A stretch of 64,000 nucleotides of DNA. Origin: Drosophila persimilis. Taxonomy: Eukaryota > Arthropoda > Insecta > Diptera > Drosophilidae. A program made the position numbers and the translations under genes. The notes beneath the pieces are model-generated. The model searched no databases. It was given only the letters and a program-made list of their open reading frames with translations, and was not told the origin of the DNA. The first letter of the stretch is position 1. Every line of letters starts with the position of its first letter. The stretch is from NCBI RefSeq assembly GCF_003286085.1, contig NW_020825317.1, positions 1,674,001 through 1,738,000 on the forward strand, written 5' to 3'. Shown piece by piece: positions 10,280 to 21,475 of the stretch.

Positions 10280-11726
10280 ATGCCGAAAATCAACAGGTAT
10301 AAAAGAAATTTTTTAGGAAAATGGTTTAACAGCCTTTCCGAAAAGTGTTTTAAAGTTGTTGTACGTTCTAACGCTTTTAATTTTTTAGATTATTTGCGAA
10401 AAAAAAATTTCAATTGCAGCAGCATATTGCTACTGCACTTCACAGAAGGTCCAAAGACTCCAACGAAAATGCGCCTACTTCCAGCAGCACGCCCAGCAGC
10501 GTTTCAGATAATTCAAACGATGAATTTAAAATGGATCTATGTACAGCGTTGATTGCGGCAAATATACCATGGAATGTGCTTAGCAATGCTACATTTAATA
10601 ATTTTCTGAAAAAATACACCGGGCAACCAATTCCTGATGAGAGTACTCTCAGAAAGAATTACTTGGATAAATCCTACCAACAATCTATCCAAAAAATTCG
10701 CGAAAGTATAAAAGACGAAAGCGTTTGGATATCAGTGGACGAAACTACGGATAAGCAAGGGCGATATGTCGCAAATTTGATTGTAGGATCATTAAGCGAA
10801 AAGGAATCTTCATCTTCATTTTTATTGTCCTGTAAACAGTTGGAAGAAGTAAACAATGCAACTGTTTCTCGATTTGTGAACGACAGCATTCGTATATTGT
10901 GGCCTCACGGGAATGAGTTAAAAGTTTTGTTACTCTTAACTGATGCTGAGGCATATATGATAAAAGCTGGTAAAAATTTAAAAGTTTTTTATCCGAATCT
11001 CATACATATAACTTGTTTAGCACATGGATTAAATTTAATAGCTGAAAAAGTAAGAACATCGTTTCATGTCGCTAACTCGTTTATATCCTGTGTGAAAAAA
11101 ATGTTCATAAAAGCTCCGCTCAGAGTACAACGCTACAAACAAATACTCAATAAGGAGTTACCACCAGAACCGATCATAACCAGATGGGGTACATGGTTGA
11201 AGGCGGCATCATTTTATGGAGGGAATAAAAGAGGTTTGTCAACAAAAAACATTTTAGTTTGGTAAATAAAAAGATTCTAAATTTGCATTTTAGGTTCTTG
11301 AAACACTGAACCCAGAAGATGCTGAATCCATTAAGCTGGCGAAGGAGCTGGTAGAAAATCCACAACTACATCAAGAATTTATATATATAAAATCCCACTT
11401 CGAGAGAGTTGCCGAAATAATAACAGCATTGGAAGCGAAGGGGCTACCATTAGCAAAGTCAATGGACTTATTCAAGGAAGCTGAAAATATTGGTGATTTT
11501 GGAATGGATTTAAAAAAGAAATTTGAAGCAATTTTGAAAAGAAATCCTGATTTTAAAATCATTTCAAAAATAAATAGTATATTAAATCTAAATGGAATCG
11601 AACCAGTCACAAACGAAAATATAATAAAATATAAATTTGCTCCAATTACTTCCTGTGACGTTGAAAGAAGCTTTTCCGCGTACAAAATGATTTTTGGAGA
11701 GATTTTGATTTTTTTCAGAGCCTCTT
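10280..11726 (+). pseudogene. hAT transposase, decayed
   Basis: An N-terminal block from the ATG at 10280 is followed by a frame change near 10405. The main block (to 11265) then contains VWISVDETTDKQGRYVA, which includes the first catalytic Asp region, LTDAEAYM, and ITCLAHGLNLIAEKV. These are typical of hAT transposases of the DUF659 type. The C-terminal dimerisation region, with SCDVERSFSAYK, lies at 11294-11726. Between the blocks is a possible intron (11234-11293, GTTTGT...TTTTAG), but the reading phase fits only if one base has changed, so it may simply be decay. The last residues also run out of frame. This enzyme would cut and paste the hAT element; this copy is not functional. Confidence 0.8.
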
Positions 11727-12046
11727 AATAAATAATTTAGAGAAAATTTTGTTGTTGTTGCAATACAAATTATTTCTAATAAATTTTAAGCCTTTATTAT
11801 ATCTAGTTTAATATCAAAAAATAGTTAATAAAATTTCAATACCTATACTACCTTCTAAATAGCTTTAAAATTTTTTTTTGATTTGATTAACATAGGAAAT
11901 TGTTGCATATTTTGCATATTTTTTGCATATTTTGCATATTTTTTGCATATTTTGCATATTTTTTGCATATGCTGCATATATTTTGCAGATTTTGGCATAT
12001 ATTATGCATATGCATTTCATGCAAATATGCAAAAAAAATGAATACT

Positions 12047-12972
12047 ATACTAAGTCAGTATGGCTCTCCTCCGACAGACGGCGCTAATATTAAACGACAC
12101 GACAAAGAGTGCGTGCGAGAGAGACAGAAAATCAGTCTGAGCGTGACGTCGGGCGCTGCGTAGCCACTGCAAATTGATTTGTTCCTTTTGGCTATAAAAA
12201 TGATCCGATCTGATCCAGATTCAGCAACCAGATAGATATGGTCATTATCTATGATTCTGCGTTTTTAGTTTTCTCGAATCTGCAATATTGTGGATGCAAC
12301 AGATTATCGTCCTTTGTGTGGGCGGAAGGGGGTGGGGCGAAATTTTGAGATATAAGTTTTATAGTGAGATCTAACAGAAGTGCGGACACCAAATTTGGTT
12401 ACTCTAGCCTTAATAGTCTCTGAGATTTATGAATATCCCCAGATCTGCATCCTTTGCGGGGGCGGAAGGGGGTGTGGCGAAATTTTGAAACAAACTCGTC
12501 TCGGTCCGATATATTAGGAGTGTGGATACCAAATTTGGTTGCTCTAGCTTTTATAGTCTCTGAGATCTAGGCGCTAATGTTTTACTCTAAGCAAAGCCGC
12601 CTATGCTACGTGTGTGTTAGAGAGAGACAGGGCGAGAAAAAATGAAATTGTTTTTTTCACCCTTTGTGGGGGCGGAAGTGGCCGGGGCAAAGTTTTGAAA
12701 TATTTTTGTAGCAGTGATATGTCTATCACAGAAGTCTGGATCCAAAACTTCGTTGCTCTACAAATCAATTTGCAGGGGCTACGCAGCGCCCGACGTCACG
12801 CTCAGACTGATTTTTTGTCTCTCTCGCACGCACTCTTTGTCGTGTCGTTCAATATAAGCGGCGTCTGCCGGAAAAGAGCCATACTGACTAAGTATCGGGT
12901 ATAAATGTAGAGTTGCAGTCTCCGCAGCAACTCACAACGTTCCCCCTCGTTTTTTTTAAACACGTGTATAAC
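12047..12972. mobile_element. DINE-1-derived foldback element, copy 1
   Basis: The first about 130 bases (TAAGTCAGTATGGCTC to TTTGTTCC) reappear in inverted orientation at about 12770-12900. The outer arm is kept only on the right (GTATCGGGTATAAATG...CTCCGCAGC...GTTCCCCCTCG). The internal part contains GGGGGCGGAAG stretches typical of the DINE-1 repeats at 21834 and 24724. The 5' tip was lost at the junction with the hAT end. Copy 2 at 50442-51402 is complete. Confidence 0.75.
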
Positions 12973-13285
12973 CTTTTCTTTTCTTTTATCTTGCCGTTCC
13001 ACCAAACTTCCCTTTCACAATTCAGTTCTATGGATCGAATGATCCAACGCTTGAGCTTTGATTTTGTCTCTTGATCCCATTCTAACCGCACGCTCTAAAG
13101 CACAAGGCCTAGATAACCCACCACGATAACTCAAAGCTCGCTCTCCCGTCAAAAGCTTTCTCTTTATTCCCATTTATTCCAATGCTTACAGATAAGCTAC
13201 AGCAATGTGCACAAAAATAAGTCACATCACAGGTTATTTTTAAGCTGTTCTACTTGCTCAAAATAAGCTGAAAAACGTTCATCCT

Positions 13286-13639
13286 TTAAGTTACGCATTT
13301 CTGTAGGTCTTTGGCATGGAACTTTCCTATCAGTTTACCATCTTCTTCTAATTCATAACAGTGGTTACCAAACTTTCGAACTACAGTTGCCTTCAAGAAT
13401 TTAGGAGCTAGTTTTGCATTAAATACATTGATCTTATTACTTTGGGCAAAGATTCGCCTAAAGACGTTTTCGAACGTAACATACATTGTGCGCAAATCAT
13501 TGGTGTGATATGCCTTACTGACTTTTTCCATGATTTTGTTCCTAACAATTTGCAATTTTTCTATAGTCAAAATATTCTCGCTCTCTTTAAGCATTTCTAT
13601 TCTCCTCAGCAATTCATAGTTGTCTGTGTGCGTTATCAT
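13286..13639 (-). pseudogene. LTR-retrotransposon integrase C-terminal fragment, copy 1
   Basis: It encodes 117 residues ending in a segment (PKFLKATVVRKFGNHCYEL, then GKFHAKDLQKC) that looks like the post-catalytic C-terminal part of a Ty3/gypsy-type integrase. No D,D,E core is present. The upstream end stops abruptly at 13640. It lacks a short piece relative to the 123-residue copy at 52803-53174. The product is not expected to function. Confidence 0.6.
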
Positions 13640-15469
13640 ATTGTAACGGTTGCGGCTGGACAGTACAGATCCAGGTTAGGTTATTGCTATGGTGCTCGGG
13701 CATATCGCATGCAATAACCTTGTGCAAATTATCGATGCATGTCATAGCATAGCATGTCATAAAATATCTTATGTACATAAATATTAAAGATTATTACATT
13801 CGTATATTGCATGAGGGTAAAATTACTGTTGTCTTAATGTTGTCTTTATAATTGAATTAGAAAATGTATGGGTATTGTCCATGAGAGTATTCAAGGTGCG
13901 ACCGGCATCTAAATTTTTGCTTTGCAGATTCCTGTCGGAAAGCGCGCAATTGACAATTGATTTGAAATATATGTAAAACCAATTCCATTTATATTTATGC
14001 ATATTTATTTAAGTATATATCTATATTTTCTTATATTGTATATTTAGATACATCATTGTTTTAGTTATAATAAACAAAAAAGTCGAGAACCGACTGCGTT
14101 TTCATAATTTTTATAATTTATAATAAACCTGCTTAAGATAAGGAAATAAATGTGCAATTCTATTTTGCATAATTTGCATAATTGCATAATTTTTATAATT
14201 TTCCTGTTTGAAATAAGGAAATAAATGTGTAATTATATTATTATAATACTGTTGTGGTATAAATCAAACAAATAACAGCTTTTATTTTATTTCCCGCGCC
14301 CTAGTGTACCATACCCCAACCCCCTGCCCATTCTTCATTTATTTTGTGGCGGTAGGTCAGACCATCAAAAGACCCAAAACAAGAATCAAACTCAAATTTC
14401 AGTTCTAGCGGCCAGCAATAGTAAACACACACACGCAAAGTACGTGAGAATGCATGTGCACCCATACACTAAAACATGCTGGTGGCAAAACAGAACCAGA
14501 CCTGAGAGAGTTCAAGTACTGAAAAATCTGAAAAAGCATACAATCACATATTTTTGTCGAAACATATTGCGTGTGTACTAACACATGCAAAGATGTTCTC
14601 TCTGCGCTCTCTCTCTCTCATGATGACGTCACTCTGGGGTACTGAACGCGCTAGCCAGTGTGTGACGCTTTCGTTGTATGAACTGGCACATCTATGCATA
14701 TTCTGTATGGTTATTGGCCATACATAACCTACGCGCAGGCCCCATGCGCCTTGTAGTGTGATGCATAGAGGGCATAGAGATCACCCCCCCTCCCCTCGTG
14801 CTCCGCTAACTAACTAGAAGAAGCCGTTACGGATCCGGTCCAATATTTTGTAGCATAGTGTAGCTTCCATTTTCCTTTTTTTTTGGTTCCTTCTGAGCCC
14901 TGCTATTCCTATGTTACTTTCATTAACTCCGAGGCAGTGCTGCATCGATAGCCGTGAGCGCGAAAGTTCCTAAAACTTAATTTATTTTGATGGTTGAAAA
15001 TAAAAAAATTAGAAAAAAAAATACCCCAAACCTTTCAAATATCCCCCCCTTTTTTAGCTGTTTCCACAGCTTCACAACGAAAGGCGCCTTTCAGCGAGGG
15101 ACCACTGTACTGAAGCTGTAAGTGACCCAATTTCCCTTTTCTGCTTTGCGTCGGCATTCGTAAAATTCTAAAAGGCATGCGCAGCGGCCAACCGCTGCTG
15201 ATAAGAGAGAGCAACGATTGCGATAAAAACACACTCGAAGCTTTTCGTTCTCGTAGTTGCCAATTATGCTTTAAGCTTGCATTGCTCGCATTCCATGAAT
15301 TTCTCTAATGCATTGAAACCTTACCGAAAAATACACTAAGCAACACGAAAAAAAAACAAAACCAGTTAAAAAGTTTTAATTTAATTTCGTTTTAGATTTT
15401 CATTGCGGATCGCTGGTCTGACGTACGCTGCTTCGATCATTTTGTCGGATTTTGATTTTTCTATGTATT
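13640..15469. other. Unassigned AT-rich sequence (copy 1)
   Basis: There is no ORF I would call. It contains GCATAATT-type short repeats near 14120-14200 and several poly-purine or poly-pyrimidine runs. The short frames 14405-14590 and 15035-15232 (minus) recur in copy 2 only because the DNA is duplicated; they carry no recognisable domain. Confidence 0.5.
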
Positions 15470-15639
15470 AATATTAATTTCCTTATATCTTTATTATATT
15501 CATATATTCATATAATTCCATTAATTTTTCTGCTCTCCTTGATTTGCCTAATGGTCGCAATTAAATACTTGTGTTTGCTGGTTTTCTAAAAATGTGGCAA
15601 AATGTCTAATTTAAATACCGAGAAATATACGGCAAGACA

Positions 15640-17411
15640 TAATTTATTATGAAGGAGTAAGATTAAATTTTTCCGGAATCAAGCGATTCGAATCAGCAAA
15701 TGAGGATTTTAGCATCAATGTTTATGAAGTCGATGAGAATGGAAAAAACGTTGTGGGACCCACAGTGAGGACTAAGCAAATTCGGACTCACCACATAAAC
15801 TTGCTTGGAATTAATAGTTATAATATGCAAATGATTCATTATGCATACATATATAACGTGCATGAGAAAATTATGTTATTCATCAATATAAAATTAGATA
15901 TATAGATTCAAATAGATTTTTAAATTCAAGCTTAGAAAAACTCGCTAGTTATATGAACATAGCGAATTTTAAAATTTTGAAAACTAAATATCAAGGTGAA
16001 AAATTGTACATGATACGACGAAAGGGAAGATTATTTGGATAGTTTTGAAAAATTTGATGAATCCCTGCTTCCTTCGCGAGATAATTTTTATAATTCACTA
16101 AATGATGAGGAATGTAGTGTTGAAGACTACAACTTTGCTCAGAAGGTTTGGAGCGCATTTAATTGCAAATCTATTAGAGATTATTTAAAATTATATTTGG
16201 AAGGCGATGTTTTAATTCTTGCTGATGTATTTGAGAATTTTAGGAGCCTTTGTTCCCGAGAGTACAGGTTAGACTCCATTAATTATGTTACTGCTCCTTC
16301 AGTTTCATGGGATGCAATGTTTAAAGACACAAGGGTAGAATTAGAACTTGGAAATGATCCTGACATTTATAATTTTTTTAAAACTGCTGTTCGTGGAGGG
16401 TTGACCCAATGTACTCAACGGATTGCAACAGCAAATAACAAATATTTAAATAATAAATTTAAGCGTACCGAACCCATAAATTTCCTTTCATATATTGACG
16501 CCAACAATTTATGTATATGGATGGGCTATGAGTCAACCCCTTCCATTTTCTAATTTTAAATTTCTAAGTAACGATGAAATTTCATCTTTCAACGTTCTGC
16601 ATCTAGTGATGTTGGATATATTTTAGAAGTAGATATGCGATATCCTGATGATATTCATAATAAGCATATTAGTTTACCTTTTTGACCCGAAAATAAGATT
16701 CCACCAGGAGGAAAGCAGACAAAACTAATAGCTGACTTAACTGAAAAAAAGAACTATATAATCCATTTGAAGCAGCTACAGTTATGTATAGAGCAAGTTA
16801 TGATTTTAGAAAAAATATCTAGAGTTTTATCAGTTAATCAGTCCTGTTGGCTGAAACCTTATATTGACCTCAATACATCTCTTAGAAAATTAGCTAGCAA
16901 TGACTTTGAGATAAACTTTTACAAATTAATGGTTAATGCCGTTTACGGCAAAACCATGGAGAATGTAGAAAAACGTCGTGAGGTTGCATTAGTTAAACAT
17001 TATGATTCAAGACAAAACTCAGCAGGGTTTAGACAACGCATAGCAAGACATAATTTCCACAGTGTTGAAATCTTTGGAGATAATTTGGCTGCCATTGAAT
17101 CAACTAAGTCCAGAATTTTATATGATAAGCCCATATACATTGGAGTTAGTGTATTAGAACTTTCAAAATGGTTAATGTATGACTATTTCTGTAATTTTCA
17201 TTCTATAAAATGTCCATCATCAAAAATAGTCTATATGGATACAGATTCATTTATTATATCATCAGAAGAAGATTTTTATGATTTAATTAAATTCAATCCT
17301 AATCGCTTTGATACAACCAATTACCTAGCCTCAAACAGATTCGGTATCAATCTCGCTAATAACAAAGAGCTTGGATTAATGAAAGACGAAAATGCAGCAA
17401 CATATGCTTAA
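15640..17411 (+). pseudogene. Polinton protein-primed family B DNA polymerase, decayed
   Basis: An N-terminal piece lies at about 15645-15900 (SGIKRFESANEDFSINVYE, RTKQIRTHHINLL). The middle block 16035-16553 reaches polymerase motif A, FLSYIDANNL, where a frameshift falls inside the motif. The last block 16767-17411 holds motif B (LMVNAVYGKTMENVEKR) and motif C (YMDTDSF, the catalytic aspartates). This is the replication enzyme of Polintons, related to adenovirus and phi29 polymerases that start from a terminal protein. Intermediate sequence 15900-16030 and 16560-16760 is out of frame, and the exonuclease domain is not recognisable. The copy is inactive. Confidence 0.85.
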
Positions 17412-17580
17412 GCATGTGCAGCTTGGCAACATGTTGAATGTAATTGTGCATCATATTGCTATGTTATTACGTGATCATGTTAAATAAATACTTATAGGAT
17501 ATTTTATTAACATTGAATTGGGAAAACAAATGTGTGAAATTTCTGAAATTTACATCCTATAGAAAAACATAGGTTGGAAA

Positions 17581-17710
17581 ACTGGGTTTCTAGATGTCCG
17601 TATAGAGGGTTAAATGGTAAGAGAACACAAATTAAATACTGACTTAGTATCGGGTATAACTGTAGAGTTGCGGTGTCCGCAGCAACTCACAACGTTCCCC
17701 TTCGTTTTAA
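17581..17710. repeat. Short shared repeat plus DINE-1 end
   Basis: About 55 bases starting ACTGGGTTTCTAGATGTCCG recur at 29484-29538. They are followed at about 17638 by a DINE-1 terminus (TTAGTATCGGGTATAACTG, then the hairpin GAGTTGC...GCAACTC and GTTCCCCTTCG). The DINE-1 end faces the Polinton polymerase gene. Confidence 0.7.
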
Positions 17711-17833
17711 TTTGTGTATAAAAATAAATTAAATCTGATAAATATTTTGTGTGCTTAATTATTTTAATATACTGTTTTTATCTATCCATGAATTGTGTGT
17801 TTCATCGAAACCTAACCATTTAACAAAAACTTG

Positions 17834-18655
17834 TTATTTTTTCCTTCTGAGTATTTTTTCCACTAAGAAAGCATTTTCATCTTTAACTTTTTGGAGTTCT
17901 TGATCATAAAATGAGCCTTTGATCATTTCCCCCTTATTGTCCTCCAGTTCATATGCTACATGATTAGTAGACTTTACTTTTAAACTTTTAAAAACTTCGG
18001 TTGTCCAGTTTGGATCATAGCCCTTTGTAAAAATACCTTTATATTTACTTATTCTAACAGGATCACCAATGGAAAACTTGTGTTTAGGAAATACCTTACA
18101 AATATTATAATCTGTTTTCAAAATAAACTCTTCATTTTTATAGTACGGTGATATGAATTATTATAATCTTTTAGTAAGTCATGCAAGGTATAAATCCACG
18201 TATGATTACCCTGCATACTAAAGATTTTCCACATACGATTTTTTAATGTTCTACTAAAACGTTCACAAATAGATACCTTAAGGTGTATATATGTATGGTA
18301 ATGGTTAATGTTATTCTTTTTCATTAACTCTCCGAAGGCTACATTAAAAAACTCCTTTCCTTGATCAGATTGAATATTTTTAGGTATATGTTTAGATATT
18401 TTTAATATTTTCTTCAATGATTATAAAATATCTATAGCTGTTTTAGACTTAACGGGAACTGCATATGCATACTTCGAGAACGTGTCAATTACTGTCAGCA
18501 AGTGCCTTTTTTCTTTTTTTTTCCTTATAAAAGGGTATCATTTCAACTAAATCGATTTGCCACGTGTCATTAATTCCCTTTTGTACGAATTTACGACGAA
18601 TAAAATTTCTTCTAGCAGGCTTATGTATTTCATTAACAACTTGTTGCTTACTCAT
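17834..18655 (-). pseudogene. Polinton retroviral-type integrase, decayed
   Basis: It is read from the ATG at 18655. The N-terminal part shows ARRNFIRRKFVQKGINDTWQ, containing the usual start of the catalytic core (DTWQIDL has the first Asp). Frameshifts follow near 18420-18530. The core continues at 18417-18118 (IQSDQGKEFFNVAF, second Asp; the Glu region is degenerate). The C-terminal part at 18121-17834 (HKFSIGDPVRISKYK, FTKGYDPNWTTEVF) is the chromodomain-like segment of Polinton integrases. The enzyme inserts element DNA into chromosomes; this copy is broken. Confidence 0.85.
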
Positions 18656-18924
18656 TTTTAATATAATTTTAATTTTCTATTGTTATGTTGGGATGATTGC
18701 TTATTTGATTACACATTTTTTTTTGGAAATTTCAAAGCATAAACGGGTTAAATCTATTTGCACATTTCTATCATAAGTACCGTCTAAATCAGCTAGTTGA
18801 ACATCAAATTATTGTAAGGCTGCACACTTAGGAATAATATTATTATAGTAGAGGTATATAATTTGTTGCTAATGTATCGTATTCCAACATAAAAATGTGG
18901 TAAAAAAAATCTTAAAAACGATCT

Positions 18925-19314
18925 TCAGGACTCACTATCAAATTTAATTTTATTTCTAAACTGCTTTATTATAAACACATACTGCTTATCTGATTTTCGA
19001 AATCTAAAATTACACTTAATTGTGGGCAATAATGGATGGTCTATAATTGTATCAGGCATCAAAAAATCATACTGATCAAGTTTCAATTGGATATACTCCT
19101 TGTATGTAACCAATTGCATCCATTCATCTTTATCTAAACCGATGAAATTGTTTTTGCTTTGATGCATCCATATCGTTGGAGTGAATTTTCTTGTAGTTGA
19201 AAAACCGCATTTAAGTTTTAAATTATGTACTACATAATATTCGAGACCGAAAATGACTTCGTGATCCTGCTTCTTTCTAGTGGACCTAATTCTTTTTGAT
19301 TGAAGCGTGTCCAT
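18925..19314 (-). CDS. Conserved Polinton protein of unknown function
   Basis: An intact 129-residue frame starts with MDTLQSKRIRSTRK. It contains FGLEYYVVHNLKLKCGFSTT and PTIWMHQSKNNFIGLD, a pattern I have seen in Polinton-encoded proteins placed next to the integrase. It is probably one of the unassigned conserved Polinton proteins. No catalytic motif, signal peptide or membrane segment is visible. The uninterrupted frame among broken neighbours could be chance, given its length. Confidence 0.6.
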   Translation of the reverse strand: MDTLQSKRIRSTRKKQDHEVIFGLEYYVVHNLKLKCGFSTTRKFTPTIWMHQSKNNFIGLDKDEWMQLVTYKEYIQLKLDQYDFLMPDTIIDHPLLPTIKCNFRFRKSDKQYVFIIKQFRNKIKFDSES

Positions 19315-19426
19315 TTGGGTTGAATGCTTTTGTTAAACTAAGAACTCTTACTGAATTGGGCTGTATATAAAGGAGATAGGCATGAAATACTTTCACCACT
19401 AAATAGATTTAGCACCGTTATTGTAA

Positions 19427-19648
19427 GTGGTGAAATTAAAAAAAAAGTTGTTATCTAAGTATTTAACAAATAATATGATTGATATCGATATAGGAAAAAG
19501 TCTCACATTTTATCCAAATTTGTTTACAAACTGTAGAATCCACAAAAAAATTCCTCTCAAATGTGCTCTAAATAATTTATTTAAGCTATTTGTTATCTTG
19601 GAAAATTCTAACTACGCTATCTACTGTAATGGTGACTCATATGTTTAG
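19427..19648 (+). CDS. Small hypothetical ORF in the Polinton
   Basis: It is a 73-residue frame, Lys-rich at the N-terminus (MVKLKKKLLSKYL), with hydrophobic patches and no domain I recognise. It sits between the minus-strand conserved gene and the small CxxC ORF. It may be a decayed remnant of a longer gene; support is weak. Confidence 0.3.
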   Translation: MVKLKKKLLSKYLTNNMIDIDIGKSLTFYPNLFTNCRIHKKIPLKCALNNLFKLFVILENSNYAIYCNGDSYV

Positions 19649-19692
19649 ATTTTCAGTTTATATTCAGCACTTGTAGTATCTAGTTGTTTAAA

Positions 19693-19830
19693 ATGGATTC
19701 ATTTAAGCGTTTGCTTGAAAAGAATCCTCACAAAAGCGGATACACACAAGTTGCTTATTGTAATTATTGCGGATCTGATACTCACTTAGAAAAAAAATTG
19801 TCCCAAAAAGCGCGATCAGGAGACGCGTAA
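19693..19830 (+). CDS. Small CxxC-containing Polinton ORF
   Basis: It is a 45-codon frame, MDSFKRLLEKNPH..., with a CNYCGSD motif at about residues 23-29 that could be half of a zinc-binding site. It lies 62 bases upstream of the ATPase start on the same strand. It may be the 5' part of a longer gene truncated by a stop. No function can be assigned. Confidence 0.35.
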   Translation: MDSFKRLLEKNPHKSGYTQVAYCNYCGSDTHLEKKLSQKARSGDA

Positions 19831-19892
19831 TTAGAACATCTTAGATGTTAGAAAACATTTATAAAATATTAATAAATAAAACATAACCAAAA

Positions 19893-20549
19893 ATGTTTAA
19901 GCAATTTATACATCCTTTTAGAATGCTTATTTGCAGACCTTCAGGATCTGGTAAGACAACGTTTTTAGAAAATTTAATAAACAAAAGGAATGATTTGCTG
20001 AGCATTTCAATTAATCGAATAATTTGGTGTTATGGAGAGGAGCATGCTAAGCCAAATTTTAATACCATCGAATACTATAAAGGAGTTCCCGAAACAATTA
20101 AAAATGAAAATCATGAGCCTATTCTTTTAATACTAGATGACTTAATGATGGGTGCATTTAATAAAAATGTCTGTGAGCTATTTACAAAAGGATCACCCCA
20201 CAGGAATTTATCCGTAATAGTAGTCACACAAAATATATTTCATAAATCATCACGTACTCGAGATATTTCACTAAACAAAAAATAGATCGTTGCGTTCAAA
20301 AATCCTAGAGATAAGCTTCAATTTCAATGCTTAGCAAGACAAATTTATCCTGAAAATTCTCAGGAGCTCTTCAGAATATATAAGGAGGTGACAGATAAAC
20401 CACATGGTTATTTACTTATTGATCTTACTCAGGGAATAAATGATCTCCTTAGATTTCGTACACATATTTTTAGTTCTGAGTATACAGTTTGCTTTTCAGA
20501 TGAAAATGGTTTACAAAAAGAATCTAAATCGACTGAAAAGGGCAAATAA
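19893..20549 (+). pseudogene. Polinton A32/FtsK-HerA-type packaging ATPase, one internal stop
   Basis: The Walker A motif is visible as RPSGSGKTTFLENL (residues about 15-28) and Walker B as PILLILDDLMM (about 80-90). VIVVTQNIF (about 108-116) is a sensor-like strand. A TAG at 20283-20285 interrupts the frame after residue 130. The same frame then continues for 87 codons (FKNPRDKLQFQCLARQIYP, HGYLLIDLTQGINDLLRFRT) to TAA at 20547. Such ATPases package DNA into Polinton or NCLDV-type capsids. Apart from the stop the sequence looks well preserved, so inactivation may be recent. Confidence 0.9.
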
Positions 20550-20659
20550 TAAGCTTCGAAATGCAATTATAAGTAATTGTGACATTGAGTTAGTAAAAGC
20601 ATTAGTGGAGATAGTGTTGAATACTCTACGAGGAAATCATAAGATATCAAAAAAGCAAC

Positions 20660-20668
20660 TATATGTTG
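20660..20668. repeat. 9-bp target-site duplication of the RpS10 retrocopy (left)
   Basis: ATATGTTGT, repeated at 21241-21249. It flanks the RpS10-like sequence exactly where Polinton coding homology stops and resumes. Confidence 0.75.
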
Positions 20669-21240
20669 TTGCGGACTGATGAAAACCTCTAAACATCCTC
20701 ATTTGTTTAATGGATACATAAAAAAAGAAGGGCGCCGCGTATTTAGTTGCGCGAGCCACGACCGAATCCGCCACGGAACTCACCTCTCCAGCGCCGGGTC
20801 CAACGTCTCCCTTCTTGTCCACACCGCTGCCGCCGGGGGCGCGTCTGTAAGCCGAGCGATCCTCGCCAGTCTTGGAGGCATCACCAGTACCGCGTGGGCC
20901 GCCAGCAGCTGGGCGTGGGCGCACAGTTTCAGAGCGAGCAGGGCGCTTCAGGGTCGAGGGCACGATCTCTGGGGGCAAGTGCAGGTAGCTGCGGAGCTCC
21001 TCAATGCCCTCGTTGGTCAAATACCAGTAGTAGTGTCTCCAAGCAAACTGCTCCTTGACAAGGCCGCGAGAATGCAGCGACTGCAGTGCCTTAATGACAT
21101 GAAGGTTGGGAATTGACTCAAACTCGGGGTGCTTCTGTGCATGGAAATCCTTTTTCGCCACAATGACGCGACACGATGGGCCTTTGGCATGAACATGTTT
21201 GCGTCTTCTTTGTAGAAAGAAAGGAAAGAAAGGAGAAAGG
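20669..21240 (-). pseudogene. RpS10: Processed retrocopy of ribosomal protein S10
   Basis: On the minus strand, the insert begins with a pyrimidine tract (CCTTTCTCCTTTCTTTC) like the 5' TOP leader of a ribosomal protein mRNA. The ATG is at 21196, starting [10 protein letters not shown]. About 30 coding bases are then missing, which shifts the frame. The rest reads [32 protein letters not shown] and [16 protein letters not shown], clear eS10 signatures. A one-base deletion near 20785 shifts the end before the expected C-terminal Gly/Arg tail and the TAA at 20743-20745. No intron is present. About 75 bases of apparent 3' UTR follow, with ATTAAA but no poly(A) tract. It is dead as a protein gene and evidently made by reverse transcription. 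Confidence 0.92.
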
Positions 21241-21249
21241 ATATGTTGT
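21241..21249. repeat. 9-bp target-site duplication of the RpS10 retrocopy (right)
   Basis: ATATGTTGT, matching 20660-20668. Confidence 0.75.
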
Positions 21250-21475
21250 CTACGTCTTATTTCATGTCCAAAACGGTCAATAAATTCTAAGAGAAAAGTT
21301 CTCATCCAAAAAGGAGGATTTTTACCTGTTTAAATAAGTTCATTGCTTTCGGGGATTTTTGGAAAAATATTGAACAATGCTTAAAAATAAGCATCAATTA
21401 AACAAAGTTATTTTAATGCATACAAATGCATATCAAAAATTGGTAAATAATGCCCAGAAAAACGATTTAATAAAT

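Larger units (their letters stand above)
4493..12045 (+). mobile_element. hAT-superfamily DNA transposon, split by an R1
   Basis: The two halves are 4493-4848 and 10183-12045. Both ends are rich in GCATAT motifs. The left end contains ATTTTGCATATTTGCAT and the right end, read on the other strand, contains TTTTGCATATTTGCATG, so they look like imperfect terminal inverted repeats. The transposase lies in the right half. The 8-bp TSD expected of hAT could not be placed. The left half (4500-4834) has no coding sequence that I recognise, only AT-rich DNA and a short direct repeat of CTTATCGCAAGCCCGACTTAAAA at about 4690 and 4734. Confidence 0.7.
12047..15469 (+). repeat. Segmental duplication, copy 1
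   Basis: It is nearly identical, with single-base differences and a few small indels, to 50498-54991, in the same orientation. Copy 2 has an extra LINE fragment of about 1.05 kb near 51722-52774. Copy 1 lacks a short stretch at 13219 and has extra bases near 13920. The block holds the foldback element, an integrase fragment and about 1.8 kb of AT-rich sequence. Confidence 0.9.
20500..21333 (+). pseudogene. Small conserved Polinton protein, split by the RpS10 retrocopy
   Basis: The 5' part 20500-20668 overlaps the end of the ATPase gene and reads KNLNRLKRANNKLRNAI, then [15 protein letters not shown]. This is a basic motif I recognise from a short protein found in Polintons from many animals. 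The 3' part after the insertion (21250-21333) encodes the usual ending [10 protein letters not shown], with a one-base shift relative to the 5' part. Its function is not known to me; the composition suggests nucleic-acid or core binding. The gene was disrupted at TATATGTTGT by the insertion at 20669-21240. Confidence 0.75.

Noticed and set aside
11234-11293. Certain intron in the hAT transposase
   Set aside because: Splice-like ends are present, but the phase does not fit without an indel; kept only as a possibility.
12614-12904. 96-aa frame in the foldback DINE-1 and its copy at 51065-51355
   Set aside because: Lies inside a non-coding repeat and ends in the inverted arm; no protein character.
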